Part shown: positions 26,326-39,054 of the stretch, piece by piece
Layout: every line of letters starts with the position of its first letter
How positions within the stretch are numbered: position 1 is the stretch's first letter
Assembly: GCA_026225945.1 (NCBI GenBank)
Contig: JAMJFZ010001133.1
Coordinates: 14,056,001-14,120,000 of the forward strand
DNA length: 64,000 nt
Direction: 5' to 3'
DNA from: Cricetomys ansorgei
Taxonomy: Eukaryota > Chordata > Mammalia > Rodentia > Nesomyidae
Translations under genes and position numbers: made by a program
Notes under the pieces: model-generated
Seen by the model: only the letters and a program-made list of their open reading frames with translations
What the model was told of the DNA's origin: nothing
Databases searched by the model: none

Positions 26326-26826
26326 TTCAATTTCATTTCTAATTATTTATATTATTAAAATTGTTGATTGAAACAATGAAATAGCTCTAACTAAATGGAA
26401 AGGAAGCTTAGAAATATTGGGTTTTAGGAATTATTTTTACCATCATATATGCTGAAAGCCTGAGCTGAACTGATACCAGAAGTGCTACCTAATGAATCAA
26501 AGCAAGGCAGTCAGGTTTAATTGATGGAAAAAACTAAAGGGAACAGAAACTTCCCCAAAGAAGGTAATGCCACCCAGTGTCCCACAGCATCCCCAGGTGA
26601 CTTCCAGAATTGTACAGTGAACAGAGCCAGGAAAACCCCACCCTTTCTCATGCAGGCATAAAAGATGCTGAAACCAAATGTTGCAGATGTAGAACTGTCA
26701 ATGTCTATAAAATTCATACTTCTTATGTGTGAAATGGAAAAGTACTAATTTTTAATATGTACAATATTTACATCTAATTTATAATACCTAAAAGCTGAAA
26801 ATTTATACAAAAGCCAAATATTTTCA

Positions 26827-27031
26827 AAACATTTTATTTATTTATGTGTGTGTGTGTGTGTCTGTGAAAAAGAAAGAGAGAAAGAGGGAGAGGGAGAGAG
26901 CCACATGCACTGTGGCAACATGTGGTGGGCAGAGAACACCTTAGTTCTCTTCTTGTATCACATGGGTCCCAGGGGTTAAATTCAAGTGTTCAGTTGGGAG
27001 TATATCCCCACCGATTCATCTCATTGGTCCC
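26827..27031 (-). mobile_element. tRNA-headed rodent SINE (B2/B3 type)
   Basis: A GT-rich start with purine tract, then 'cacatgggtcccaggggtta', 'aattcaagtgttcagttggg' and 'gattcatctcattggtccca'. Three related copies occur at 39474-39672, 54757-54905 and 60312-60472. Confidence 0.6.
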
Positions 27032-28135
27032 AAAGTCGCATCTGTAACATCACAGGACAGCATTCAAAAGCGACTTTTACTTTGCAATATTTTCCTGACA
27101 TATTGAAAAATTCATGATCCCCATTGGAATATAGGTAAAGTGCTACTAGGCTTGCACATAACTGTCTAAAAACATTGCTGACTGTAGTTTCATGCAAGCA
27201 CAAGGAGTTTTAGTGTTTGTTGGGTGCACTTTCCTCTGAATTGGTATGTTCTCTCCTTCTGGAGGGAGGGTTATGGACCTCAGGAACTAAACAAAACACA
27301 CCAGGTTCAGGAAGCTCCTGAAATGTAACAGCTCACAAGCCCCTCTCAACAGTACTACAGACAGTGACAGTTACTGGGAAAAGAAAGCCCCAGATATGTA
27401 CTCAGTTTCAAGCTGTGCAAGGAGCTGCAAGAACTCAGCTTGAATGAGTCATTGCCATTTCATGGAAGTAATCCCTCACCTATGCTTCTGTAAACACCCC
27501 CAATTAACTCACAGAGTCACTCAAGCTAGATTTGGTTATAACCGTTTTATTTTAGTTTGTTGTTGATACCCTATCTGCTCGTGTCTCTCCAGAAAAAGCC
27601 ATAAAATGGCCTGTATAGAGAAGGATAGAACCAAAGATAAATTCTAAGGAGGAGTGACTGCATGGCCGCTGAGACAGGTGATGAGTGAGACATGTAACTG
27701 AGACTGATCATTTGGAGGCTGGCACATGGAGCAATCCTGGTATGGCTACATTTCTAGTGTGGCACGAGGTTGTGCACCTCCCTGACATAGGGCCAGTTAC
27801 ATATTCTTCTCTTGATAGGTCGATAGATATGCAGCCAACTCAGGGCCACATGAAACTGGAGCATCCTTAGAGATAACACCAGTGTGGTAGGTCTTCTTAA
27901 TTAATGGAGTCTGCCTTGCAAATGCAGAGCCCGAGGAGATAATGCAGTCCCTGAAAGTAACATGAATGGCTGCTATGTGGTTATTATAAATGTCAAGTAC
28001 TTGGTGTTAGTTTTCTAAGATATTATGCTACAGTGTTACCTTAAATACAAAAACACTACTCTTTTCTTAAGTCTTTCTTGTACTTGTAAGCCCAGGACAG
28101 ACTGTCAAGTCTCCTCTAATAGAATCCCTTCTCCC

Positions 28136-28161
28136 AGGATGCTTCACAGTAGCATCCTGTC
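28136..28161. other. Short perfect inverted repeat
   Basis: The arms CAGGATGC and GCATCCTG enclose a 9-base spacer. No function is evident. Confidence 0.6.
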
Positions 28162-28858
28162 TACACTCCACAAATCATCACACTGCTGGAAATTTTAATA
28201 AAAGCATGTGATGGGCTCAACAAAAGAGAGATAAAAGAAAGATGACTCCAGCAATCTAAACATAGTGATGCTTTTCATTAGTTTGTTTCTTTCTTTTGTT
28301 TTTTTTGAGAACATTCTGTACAGACAAAAACAAAACACCTTATATGCCCATAAACTCAGAACCTAGAAAATTTATATTTTATAAGTGATCAATTTTGGTT
28401 TAATTGTGCTTTCCCAACACAAATATAAATTGAAATGAAAAATCCCCAAATTTGAATGGAGAGCGAAAGACACCATTCTAAAGCAGCATGTCACTTCTCC
28501 ACAGCTATTCTACTTTACTACCATGTAAAATAAAAAGGGAAAATGACATAAACTTAGTTTTAAAACAATCATTTAAAAAGAAAGGTATATCTTACACCTA
28601 ACACTCCTGCATAAGTAAATGTTGGATCACTCATATTACTCTAAAGTAGAAATTAGTAACATTCGAGAAAGTTTTAAGACCTTCAAGTTTTTATCTAAAC
28701 TATTAGTATGGAGATTAGGGCTAATAAATTAAAGCCCATTTTCATATTGTGAATTATGTTTAAATAATAAATGTGTGGTCATGGTGAAAATGGGTTCGAT
28801 TTTCAGTTGCATAGTTTGTCACATGCTGCTCTCCTTCTCCGCACCCATCCTCACTCAC

Positions 28859-29025
28859 CTGTGCGAAACAGCCCCCCAGGCGCCATGCTTGTTCGTGAGG
28901 ATGTTGAGAATCTTCTGCTTCAGCTGGTTCGCTGTCACATGGTCGCGGTGTTTGGCAGCACTGATGAGGTGGTCACACATCTTCTCCTCCTCTCTCCTGT
29001 CAGCAGCGTACTGTGCACACTGAGA
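28859..29025 (-). CDS. Nbea: Nbea internal exon, fourth in the window
   Basis: A 167-bp exon starting in phase 0. It encodes 55 codons, beginning [20 protein letters not shown] and ending [10 protein letters not shown], plus the first two bases of a Ser codon. It includes [20 protein letters not shown]. This version, with [22 protein letters not shown], fits Nbea; Lrba as I recall has QLIQKIINLLTDKHGAWGSSAVS. The acceptor is tgtcttcacag|TCTCAG and the donor CACAG|gtgagt. A second AG lies 6 bases inside the exon, so a tandem acceptor could drop Ser-Gln without changing frame. It splices across the largest intron in the window (28 kb) to the final exon. Confidence 0.97.
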
Positions 29026-29030
29026 CTGTG
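29017..29030 (-). promoter_or_regulatory. Nbea: Tandem splice acceptor, 6 nt apart
   Basis: The acceptor reads ttcacag|TCTCAG|TG. Use of the inner AG would remove exactly two codons (Ser-Gln) and keep the frame. The outer site has the better pyrimidine tract and matches the family protein, so it is probably the main one. Confidence 0.35.
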
Positions 29031-29487
29031 AAGACACACAACATGTAAGAACACACTTACATGTTGGAGAATGAAAAGATGATGCCTGCTTATAAGCTAA
29101 AGAGTAAGAACAACTGAATTTAAAACCCCACTTGACCTAATCATGAGCTTTGTTCTAAAAAAAGGCAAAATCACCTTTCAAATTGGAAAAGAAAAAAGTG
29201 CTCTTTTGAAAAATAAATTGGAAGAAATGTTAACGTAATTAATGACTTTCATACTTTGATTCACTTCTGAAAATCTGATTTCAGTGTCAAAAATCAAAGC
29301 AGAAATGGTTAACTAAAAATGTAAGTCTACATTAAAAAACCAATTTAGTATGCTTAAAATAAAAATATATGATATCAATAATAACTTTGAAGACAAAAAT
29401 CTTATCATTTGCCATGTATTTTTTTTTCTTACTGAAAGACAACATAGAAATTGAACAGACCAGGATTTTATTTCAAGCAGACTCTGT

Positions 29488-29572
29488 TTTCTTTTTGCAC
29501 TCAATTTCCTATCTGTAAAACAAAGAGCTAACACAGGATTTCCCTGATGTTCTAGCTCTAATGCTTAGTGGC
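29488..29572 (+). mobile_element. Probable MIR-type remnant
   Basis: 'caatttcctatctgtaaaac' followed by 'gatgttctagctctaatgct' follows the order of MIR-class sequences. Confidence 0.5.
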
Positions 29573-30248
29573 TCAAAAGGTCTCACAAGAATCGTTTCCT
29601 TATTCTCACATTCCCAGTTCCACAGCCACCAGCTGTCACAACTGCATCGCATTCCTGCTTCCCAGTGTTAGTACCACAGATGACCAATAGACCCTGGTAT
29701 GAAAACCTCTGATACAGAGCTGAGGGAGACTTGAGTTTTAGACCAGCTACTGTGCAGATTGGCGCAGACTGTGATTTTAGTGCTACATCTCAAACATCTA
29801 AGAAAATACAAGTAACTAGCTTCAGTCACCATCACTGCGCAAAGCCCTGCTGCATAGGCGGCATCGGTTTGTGTGTATGCTGTTTGCTGACACATTCCAT
29901 GCAAGCCTTCTCTTCTGGAGAAAGAACCCACAGTAATCTAAAAAGGATTAATTCATTTTCCAATTTTTCTTTCTGTACAGGGACTCACCAATTAGTATAA
30001 AGATCTGCTGCAATAATGAGGTTAATAATTCATTTGCTCATTGGAGGGTAAAATTAAATTCCCATTTTTCTTCCTCAACAATTATAGTATTAACTGGGAA
30101 AAAAGACTTAACTGTGAAGTACCCAGCTCAAATTAAATATGTTTCCCTCTTAACTGCAGACTTCTATGAGGATTACAGAGAATTGTCAAGTCTAATCAAA
30201 TGTCATTTTCTTTTGTAATTTTTTTGCAGTTTAAAACTGATGTGCGTA

Positions 30249-30399
30249 GTACACATATACATGTGTACACATACATACAAACATCCTCCACACACATTTA
30301 TACATATACCCATATATACACACACACAGAGATACAAAAACACATACACATAAACACATAGATACACATACGTATATATACACACAGATACACACATAC
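30249..30399. repeat. Imperfect CA/TA-rich tract
   Basis: About 150 bases of interrupted CA, CATA and ACAG units. The open frames seen across it on the minus strand are by-products of the repeat. Confidence 0.9.
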
Positions 30400-31240
30400 C
30401 AGTGAATTTATTAACATCATTCTAACATAAAATGAATATAACAAATAAAAAAATATAAGCATTTGAGCTGAAAAAACAGTGGGTATCAAGTAACTAGTTA
30501 TTCTCTCAAAATTAGACTTCTTTTGGCAGCAGACACTGTGAATATTGAGTCCTAAAAACACCCAGCCTTCATGTTCCTTTCCTTCAGAAGCTTTCATCAC
30601 GCCTGCTGCACACCCGCAGGAGGACTGATCTCACCACTATCCCAGATCAAAGACAGACTTGGGGTGAGTCTGCGAGAATCTTACTTCTCTACTAGGAAAG
30701 CCATACATGCACACAGGTCACACAACACAGAATGCTGAGTATTCATTGTGTTCAATAGAGCACTTATAAAACAATGCCTAAATATTCCCCATGTGGGACA
30801 GTAATAAACAAGAAAGAAACACTGACCTTATCTTAATGCCCCTTTGTTTAAGTATGTGCTAAAGGTCATAGCTAATATCTGCATGCTGAAAATATATTTG
30901 AAATGTTTCATAAGACAAATATTGGTCTTCTTATATCCACACAAAAGATCTTTTTTTTTTTTTTAGGAGAAATATGATTGCCTCAAAATTGATCCTGCAG
31001 AGAATTCAGTTAAAATTCTAAATATTATTTACTATCATAGTTGAAATGTAATTAAAGATTTTTTTTGAGTTCTGACATCTGATATATAAATATATTCTTC
31101 AAAAAAGAGATGGTTTTTCTTGCCATCCAAAATACTACATGATACCTTGATAAATATCTGACATTTTTATTGCTGAAGTGGTATGAAACAGCTTTGGTAA
31201 ACTACCTGACATTATACTATTATTGATGTTTCAAGCAGGT

Positions 31241-31403
31241 TTTATTTTTTAATTTTATTTTATGTGCATTGGTATGAAAGTGTCAGATCCCCTGGAAGTG
31301 GAGTTACAGAAAATTGTGAGCTGCCACATGGGTGCTGGGAATTGAACCCAGGTCCTCTGGAAGAACAGCCAGTACTCTTAACTGCTCAGCAATTTCTATC
31401 CCC
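31241..31403 (-). mobile_element. B3-type SINE
   Basis: 'ggaagtggagttacagaaaa', 'gggtgctgggaattgaaccc', 'ggtcctctggaagaacagcc' and 'cagtactcttaactgctcag' form a clear tRNA-headed SINE in reverse. Confidence 0.95.
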
Positions 31404-32168
31404 TCAAGCAGTTTTAAAATACAGTATCTACAATGCCATACATCAAGTACCTGCTATCCATCTGACCAATCAAGTGGTGGCTGTGTGTATGAAAGTGACA
31501 ACAGCTATTTTTCTGTCTCATGCTTTTCAGCTGTCGAGGTCAGAGATCACCAGACTTAGTCCATTATTGTGCATGACTCAGCGAGCTGTTCTACTGAGAT
31601 AAAAACTCCATGGAAGCTAGAACGGCAGGCTCTCTTCTCTAGCCTGATCACCTAATAGCTAATAAGGCGTACTTATTAGCATGATGCACCAGGAAATGAA
31701 CTGTTGCAGTTATTACCTCTAAGACCACTAGGAGCCCATGTAAGTCAGATATTAGACCACCTATGTATTTCTGAAATACACTTTGTTTCATAAACTGAGT
31801 GATCTGAAATACTAAACTACTGCTGTATTTAAAATAGTAAAATTAGGAGATCTGCTGAACTCTATATGAATCCATTTATAAAACCACACTAAGAATCCAT
31901 GAGTACCTAGTTGTCACGTTAAGCTCTAAGAGCTTAAAAACAATAGCATCCCCAGGTTTTTATTGCAGTAACAGAGAATAATGTCAGGCCCCCCACCCCT
32001 CATGGTGAGGAACATGACAGACTGACAAGGTGTAAATTAATCAGTATTTTGTCTGACACTCGGGAAAATCTTTAAAAGCAGGGCCTGGAATGCCTTCAGT
32101 AGTATTTTCTTCTGAAGTATATCTTATATCGGGTAACAAATGGTTGATGCTTGACTTTACAACCTTAC

Positions 32169-32277
32169 CTCAAACTCTGCATGCTTATGTACATCCTCCG
32201 CTCTCTGCCTGTTCAAGATGAACTCAGCTTCATTTGCAACACGGACTATGTGGTCCTTCATAGCATGGCACAGCAAT
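32169..32277 (-). CDS. Nbea: Nbea internal exon, third in the window
   Basis: A 109-bp exon. One base (A) completes the Arg codon from the previous exon, then 36 codons read [20 protein letters not shown] and [16 protein letters not shown]. The acceptor is gtcttttcag and the donor GAG|gtaagg, so it ends in phase 0. The motif [16 protein letters not shown] is characteristic of the neurobeachin/Lrba family. The sequence is rich in charged residues and looks alpha-helical. It continues directly into the next exon ([19 protein letters not shown]), as in neurobeachin. It is separated from that exon by only 3.1 kb, the shortest intron here. Confidence 0.96.
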
Positions 32278-33487
32278 CTGAAAAGACAAATACCATTGGG
32301 ATTATTGCTCTTGATAGCTTTTTTTGGGGGTGGGGTCCAATTATTTTACAGTGATACAATTTTACTCTTTCAAAAATTATGCATTAAATGTATGTACAGC
32401 TAGATTATAAAGTAAAGGATATATCTGAATTATAATTGTAGCACATTTAGCAAGGCAGATGACAGGCCTGAAGGACATCCCTCGTGGTGAGATTCTAAAT
32501 TCTTAAAACTGCAATGGAACAAAGTTTTAAACAAATATAACAGTAGTAAGCTGCCTACTAAAAACTCAAGCTTTTCAAATGTAATGGGCAGTCAAATGCT
32601 ATTTGCTACATCCCTCTTCTCCTGCTTCAGATATGTATAAGGCGACTATTGTCATTTGTTTCCAGTGTGCACCATAGGCCATAGAGAGCTCATGTGGAGC
32701 TAGTCAGGCCCAGCAGTCTGCTTTCCTCACAGTGACCTATTTAGAGACATTGTGGCGCTGAAGCATGGAGCCCTCCCTCAGTCTTTTGCTAGCTTCTTCT
32801 TTCTTTGAGGCAGTTCTTTCCAGAAATGGCGGCACTCTTCTGCAGCACTCCTTTGACACTCTCACTTTTTCTCCTTTCCCAGTGGCCTGTTCTGTGGCCT
32901 TCTATGCTCAGTAGAATAGAGACGTGATGCTACGTGACTCTTGCATGGACTTTTTTCTCTTAGTACTCTCTCTGGAGTCAGCTGTCATGCTACATCCCAC
33001 ATCACAGAAAGGCCTTGAAGACCAGAGTGATGCTCCAGTCCCCAGGCCCAGAGAAAGTCTCGGTTCAAAGTTAACCTGGCAAGTAATGGCAGGTCAAGAA
33101 ATTCCCTAAGACCAAAGAACTGCTTAGGAAATCCAGGCAACAGAGAACCACAGAGATAAACAGAGATGACTGGCTCCTGGTGACAGTGATACTGGTGAGC
33201 CCCCTCCCATAAACAGCTGTTAAAGTTCTTCCCCATCACAGATCCTCGGGAGTGTCTATCACTGTTTCATTTTAAATGTAAGAAACCAGCAGCCCGTAAA
33301 GTGAAGTACTGTGTCCTATGTCAAAACTTTAAAAACTCATAATTTCACTTTTATGTTTCATCTTTATTAACTAGCATTTTAGAAGTAAAACCGTTACATT
33401 TAATTACTTGTGCCATTACTCTTTAAATAATAAATATATCTTCATTTTGTTAGCTGAAAACAGTAATACTGTTTTTAATATCTTAAA

Positions 33488-33703
33488 AAAGATTTTTTAT
33501 TTTTAATTATGTATATATGTGTGTATCTCTGTGTTAATATATGTACATGTTTGTAGGTACTTGTGGAGGTCAGAAGAGGACATCAGATGTCCTGAAGATT
33601 GGATTACAGGTAGTTGTAAGCCACCCAATGTAGGGGCTGGCAACCACACTCTGTCATCTACAAGAGCAGGTGTGCTTAACCACCAAGCCATGTCTCCAGT
33701 CCC
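33488..33703 (-). mobile_element. B2/B3-type SINE
   Basis: 'gaggtcagaagaggacatca', 'gattggattacaggtagttg' and 'accaccaagccatgtctcca' are B3 order in reverse. Confidence 0.93.
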
Positions 33704-34130
33704 CTTTCTTGTATTCCAAACATTTCATTTTTCAACTAGAAATCATTGTGTGAATATATATTCTGTAGGGGGAAGAACTTTAACAGTTGTTCATGTTTTG
33801 TTTTGTTTTGTTTTTTTTCTTTTGAAGAGTTAACTTCAAGTATGTCTGACTTTCCATTAGAAAGCAAACTTACAAAGTTCCTTCTTGTATGAAAAAGTAT
33901 GTGAACCCTCTGCTGTTCAGTCTCTCTATTTTATCTATGTCTTTTTAAAAACTATTTATTCATTGCCAGTTATCCTCTGCTGAGATTTTAAAATCTAGAA
34001 GTATTATTTTCGAGATCACAAGTTTTAGTTTTCACAGTTCATTAATAGAATGAATTACATTTCCTTGTTCATTTGTCATACTTTTAAATTACAATGGCAC
34101 AGGCTTGACTTTGTTAAAGAATTTGTATTT

Positions 34131-34443
34131 ATGGGGCTGTGGAGCTGCTCAGTGGCTAAGAGCACCAATTCTGCAATTAAGACCTGAATTTACAAAGCCA
34201 GGCCTCTCTGTGTGAGCCTGGAACCCAGCACTGGAGCCAAAAGTGGATCTCAAGTCCTCACTGGTCAGCCAGCCTAACTGAAATGATAACTTGAGATTCA
34301 GTGAGAGACGCTCTTCTCAGGTCCATAACACAGAGAGCAGTAGAGAACGCTCCACGTTTCCCTCTTCCATAAGCATGTGTGCACACCTACACACACGTGT
34401 GTACCACCAAACACATCACAAACACCCCAACACATAAGAAAAT
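34131..34443 (+). mobile_element. Composite tRNA-headed rodent repeat
   Basis: Head 'atggggctgtggagctgctc', then 'gcctggaacccagcactgga', 'ctcactggtcagccagccta' and 'ttcagtgagagacgctcttc', then a CA-rich tail. It is longer than B2/B3. A related copy is at 35226-35516. Exact family not assigned. Confidence 0.7.
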
Positions 34444-34634
34444 GAGAAACTAGAATCTGTATTTATGAAATTCCAACTCATAGTAATTCCTCCTATATTC
34501 ACCACTACATTTTTGATCTACTTGTGGCAGATATGTCCTCTTCATTGATAAGCACAGGAAAGTCAAAGAAGAAACTATTACATATTCTGACATTTGTAAA
34601 ATGTAATTTTTAAAGCTATTTTTTTTTCATTTTT

Positions 34635-34763
34635 CAAGACAGGGTTTCTCTGTCTGTACTGGAACTCACTGTGTAGATCAGGCTGGCCTCGAACTCAAAG
34701 AGACCCACCTGCTTCTGCCTCCCGAGTGCTGGGATTAAAGGCATGCGCCACCACCACCCAGCT
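34635..34763 (-). mobile_element. B1 SINE
   Basis: 'agacagggtttctctgtctg', 'ggctggcctcgaactcaaag', 'cctcccgagtgctgggatta' and 'catgcgccaccaccacccag'. It carries a small internal deletion and is among the least diverged B1s here. Confidence 0.97.
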
Positions 34764-35225
34764 AAGCTATACAGTTTTTAAGAAGCTTGAGTAGCCAATA
34801 TTTTTCTAATTTATCAAAGTTGAACTGCATTGGCCCGTTTAAATATTTTCCTAACAAATTATTTGCAATATCTACATGGCATCTTCCACAAAGAATGCGG
34901 AGTGATTGGATCCTTTATTTCAGAACTATAATATAAATATAAACTATAAACTATGCTTTGAATTCAAGTTCAGCCATGTTATAAAATTTTGTTACAACTG
35001 TGTCTGTCTCTACTCTGAAATAAACACAATTACTCTGTGATGAGAGCTGACCCAAATAACTAGGCAATGCTCAAGGAGGACTCTTGGAGGTGCTACCAGT
35101 AGTATGAGTTCACACAAAGACACTGCAACATGTAGCAGTAACTTTCCAATCACTGTAGGGGACAGACATTCCATGGTGATGTTGTCCTGGTACAACACAA
35201 ATGATCAAAAGAGGACCCAAGGATA

Positions 35226-35516
35226 TGGTCCAAGCGCTTCTGGGCAAAGCGCTTGCTGTATAATCCGAAGGGCATGAGTTTGGATCTACATCTAGGTGAG
35301 GTGGCACACTATAATCTCAGCATGGGAGAGATAGAGAAAGGAAACCCCTGAGGTTCACTGGCAAGGCAGTCTAGCCAGTAGATGAGCTCCAGGATCAGTG
35401 ATGGATTCTATCTCAAAAAATAAGATGTAGCACAACAGAGGGTGACAGCTGTCTTTTGGGCCCACATACTCTATCCAGGTGCATACACAGAGACACACAA
35501 GCACACATACAGAGGA
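35226..35516 (+). mobile_element. Composite tRNA-headed rodent repeat
   Basis: 'gcaaagcgcttgctgtataa', 'ggtgaggtggcacactataa', 'gatgagctccaggatcagtg' and 'tctatctcaaaaaataagat', then a CA-rich tail. It has the same layout as 34131-34443. Confidence 0.7.
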
Positions 35517-36519
35517 GACTGGGAAGAACTATAAATGTCAAATACTAACGTCTGCTGAAATTATTGGCTTACTGTTTGTAGATGGATAGGCTTCCAGAGA
35601 AAGATGTGAAGCATGTGAGCATTTAACTCAGGGTCTTTGCTGAACACATGCTGAAGGTTGAAGCAAGGGGAAAGAAATCTAGTATGTGCAAATTACTTCA
35701 GATTACAAACTTAAATAGGTTAGGAGGAGACATCAGGAAAGAAGGGCCCCTGATCCAGCTGGTTAATAGGTTCCATTCCCAGGAGCAGAACAGTGGTTTG
35801 GCAAAATGCAGAGACGGGATGGATGCCACACTGTAACTAAAGACTGGCCTCAGACACAACAGAAAAAAATGCCAATTATCTGGATGTCTGCCCAATGTCC
35901 CCACCTGCTGCTTACTCATGCAGAGAAGAAAAACCATTCACCAGAGTAGCTCACAAATTTCCATCCTACTTCACGTAGGAGGCAGCTCTAACATCTAAGA
36001 TTCAAGAGCCTTCACTCCATAAATCCTCAAGCATTGAGAGCCCACTCTCAAATAATAGCCTACCTTTGCTGCTCTCTCCATTTCTACCCAACTCCCAGCC
36101 TTCCAGTCAAAGAACTCTTCATTTCTCCTAAAGCCAGCTTCTCATTTCTCTATTTTTATCTGCGTTTTTCATCTTCTGCCACATTCTTTTGCCTTCCCAT
36201 CAAACTCAGTCCCTCAGTTCCATGCCTTAACCACTTTCTCACTAGCATCTTCCCTCAACTCTTCGTCTATTTATGACACTTACTCTGAGGCACTGATCCC
36301 TTCAGTCCTAAACCTGGACTGCTAAAGAAATTCACAGAATCAAGTTTCCTTGGTCTGTTTAGCTTAATAGGCACTTTGTTTTGACCAAGATTTTTGAGAG
36401 GCAGCATAGACACTTTTCCAACCCCATTAACCTTAAACACCATATAAAACACTGAGTGCAAACACACCCACACCCATTAGCAGTCAGTGCTGTCTCTGTT
36501 TCTCATGTCTTAAAAGTAC

Positions 36520-37447
36520 TAACATATACTTTTTCTCTTGACGTTTCCTATACAAGACATTGTATTTAAATGGAACCATTATAAACATAGTACCTTCTTT
36601 CAGTGTATTTCTAGGTCCACCGACATATAGCATGTGTCAGTACTTCACTCCTTTTTAAGAGCCCAGTGATACTTCATTGTTTGCCTATGGGTTGTTTCCA
36701 GTTTGAGCTATTGTGAACATTTGCCTCCCTCCCTTCCCCCGAGACAGGGTTTCTCTGTGTAACAGTCTTTGCTGTCCTGGAACTTGCTATATAGACCACG
36801 CTGGCCTCAAACTCACAAAGATCTGCCTGGCTCTGCCTCCCAAGTACTGTGATTAAAGGTCACCACCGCATGGCTTGCCTTCTATTCTCTTAAAGATATG
36901 CATAAAGGTGAAAATTCTGGTCTATGCTTACATTCTGAGGAGTTGTTCAACTCCTTTCTACAGTCAGTGATCCTGTTGGATTCTGAGCCCCTATGTGTGT
37001 GTGTGCACTGCACTGCAATAGATATGCAGTAGCACTTCAGCACATCCTGACCCACATTTCTACCATGACTAATGATGCTGACCATCTTTTTTATTTTCCC
37101 ACCAATCATTTCCATGGGAAATCTTCTTTGGGAAAAATACCTATGTCAAACCCTTTGCCCATTGTTAAATTGGAATCATTAGACTTTTTACTTTTGAGTT
37201 ACAGGTTCTTCATATCTACTAGTAAGCCACCATCACACATGTTAGCTAAAAGTTTTTGTTCTAACCCCACCATCCTCTTACTTTCTTGGTAATGGATGAC
37301 CTTCAGCAAACACAAAGTCTGAATGCTGGAAACTTTCACCCAATGTATCTTTCTTTGCTTATGCTTTTAGTGTCAAATGTAGGTAAGCTATTATGGAGCT
37401 TAAACTCATGCAGATTGCTGCCAGTTTCCTTATTTTATTAAATTATT
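36520..37447 (-). mobile_element. Mammalian L1M 3' end relic, interrupted by B1
   Basis: 'atttaaatggaaccattata', 'gtgtcagtacttcactcctt', 'ttgcctatgggttgtttcca' to the left and 'ctaatgatgctgaccatctt', 'aaaccctttgcccattgtta' to the right of the B1 match an L1M 3' end in reverse. Confidence 0.82.
36741..36876 (-). mobile_element. B1 SINE
   Basis: 'gagacagggtttctctgtgt', 'tgctgtcctggaacttgcta', 'ctggctctgcctcccaagta'. Inserted in the L1M relic. Confidence 0.96.
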
Positions 37448-37454
37448 TTTCAGT

Positions 37455-37669
37455 GTTTTTATTTTTTATATATGTGTATAAGTGTTTTGTCTGCATGTAT
37501 GTTTGTGCACCATGCACATGTGGCACCCTCAGACACCAGGAGAGGGAATCAGATCTCCTGGAACTGGAGTTACATATGGTTGTTAGCTGCCATGTGAATG
37601 ATGAGAATCAAACCTGGGCCCTCAGCAAGAACAGCCAATGATTTTAACCAATGAGTCATTGCTACAGTC
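37455..37669 (-). mobile_element. B3-type SINE
   Basis: 'aagtgttttgtctgcatgta', 'cagatctcctggaactggag', 'cagcaagaacagccaatgat' and 'taaccaatgagtcattgcta' form B3 in reverse. Confidence 0.93.
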
Positions 37670-37690
37670 TCATTACTTAACTTTTTGCAT

Positions 37691-37719
37691 GTGTGTGTGC
37701 GGGGGGGGGGGGGAGGGGA
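37691..37719 (+). repeat. GT run followed by a long G tract
   Basis: A short GT run is followed by a homopolymer of about 13 G and then GAGGGGAG. Confidence 0.92.
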
Positions 37720-37789
37720 GTGTTAGTGTGTTTTGAAGGATTTAGACAAATAAATTATTATTATTATATTTATTTATTTTGGTTTTTTT

Positions 37790-37934
37790 GAGACAGGGTT
37801 TCTCTGCTATAACTCTGGCTGTCCTGGAACTCACCATGTAGACCAGGCTGGCCTCAAACTCAAACTCACAGAGATCCTCCTGCCTCTGCCTCCTGAGGGC
37901 TGGGATTAAAGGCATGTACTCTCACTGCCCTGGT
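37790..37934 (-). mobile_element. B1 SINE
   Basis: 'gagacagggtttctctgcta', 'ggctgtcctggaactcacca', 'gaccaggctggcctcaaact', 'gggctgggattaaaggcatg'. It contains a small duplicated 'caaact'. Confidence 0.97.
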
Positions 37935-39054
37935 AAATAAATTATTCTTAATACTCATATAGAAAAATGTTATGAGAACATCAGGATAAGTTACTGTTCT
38001 TTTAAGACAAGTTAGCTATAACCTTGGGATATTGGTTTAAAACAGGTGTTTTCAAGGTACATTCTACTAAAATTAAAGCACTAAAAAGCATACCATCTAT
38101 CAAAATCCTCTCTACATAAAAATGTTTTAGCAGACAAAATTCCATTAAAAACAGGCTATGTAACCTTTCCATTCTCTAAACCTTATTGTTTTAAGTTGGT
38201 TGTTATTCAAGATTCTATGTCCTGTCAAGACAAGTTTTTTTGTTTTATTTTTTAAATATATTCATTTATAACTGACCCCATTCTGCTTTGTCAGTCAAAT
38301 AATCAAGATGTTGGCTTACTTTCTATGTTTCTAAGTCAAACAGATCAAAGTACTAATATCTAGAAGGAGTCAATATTGAGTATAAGAAAATCTGAGAAGC
38401 GATGGCATACTGGTTGTGGATTGTAACAATAAGCTCAAGATCAGAGACATGGCAGGGCTAGAGAGGAAACTTGGTTTGTGACATTCTATCCCACTTAATT
38501 TTTAACATTACTAAGAGTGGGAGAAACAGGAATCAATGCTGTAAAAAGCAAAGCTGGAAGAAAACATAAACTAACATAACAGTATGCATAACAGTACAAA
38601 TAGTCACAATAAAATACAAGGATGCCAGGACATGCATAGGGTTCCTTGGTGAAGTTTCCAACTTATTTTGTGTTCCTGTGATCACGATTTCTTGGTTGCC
38701 ACTGTGTGTTGTAAATATTGTGAATGAGTCTCAATAAATCTACTTTCTTATTGCTCAATCTGCCAGTAAAAGTTCTAAGAACTAAAGAAATCCTAGTAAG
38801 ATGATAATTTAACACTAACTAAAATACTTTTCTTTTGCAAATGTTGGGAGGCAATGCCTTTGTGTTTTGACTGATGATTAAGTAGTACAAAAGCCTACAA
38901 AGTACATGTGCGTACCACCATATTGACAACACAGAAGGTATGCGCTCTTGCGTAAGCCATGTGAGGTACTCAATCTTTCCCCATTTCCTCCAGAGTCTTT
39001 CAAACCCCATCTGAATATCGCTTATAAAGTACTACTAATAAAACCAAGTGAAAT

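Larger units (their letters stand above)
900..28858 (-). other. Nbea: Nbea intron, 27.96 kb
   Basis: Large intron with phase 2 borders. Named repeats in it are listed separately. Stretches where I see no gene or named repeat are 900-2000, 5260-7570, 8380-11680, 11741-12494, 12571-15550, 15650-16790, 20290-23550, 23705-25030 and 27040-28858. Short open frames there (for example 14396-14632 and 23976-24176) have no domain or conservation signal visible to me. Confidence 0.9.
29026..32168 (-). other. Nbea: Nbea intron, 3.14 kb
   Basis: Short intron with phase 0 borders between the AEFE and SQCAQ exons. It contains a probable MIR remnant (29488-29572), an imperfect CA-rich tract (30249-30399) and a B3-type SINE (31241-31403). 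The remainder is AT-rich unique sequence without a recognisable gene. Confidence 0.92.

Noticed and set aside
30203..30600. Tyr/Cys/Val-rich frames on the minus strand
   Set aside because: Translation of the CA/TA-rich tract, not a gene.
32924..33239. Overlapping short frames on both strands near 33.0 kb
   Set aside because: No motif, no splice context, and a mix of strands as expected from chance.
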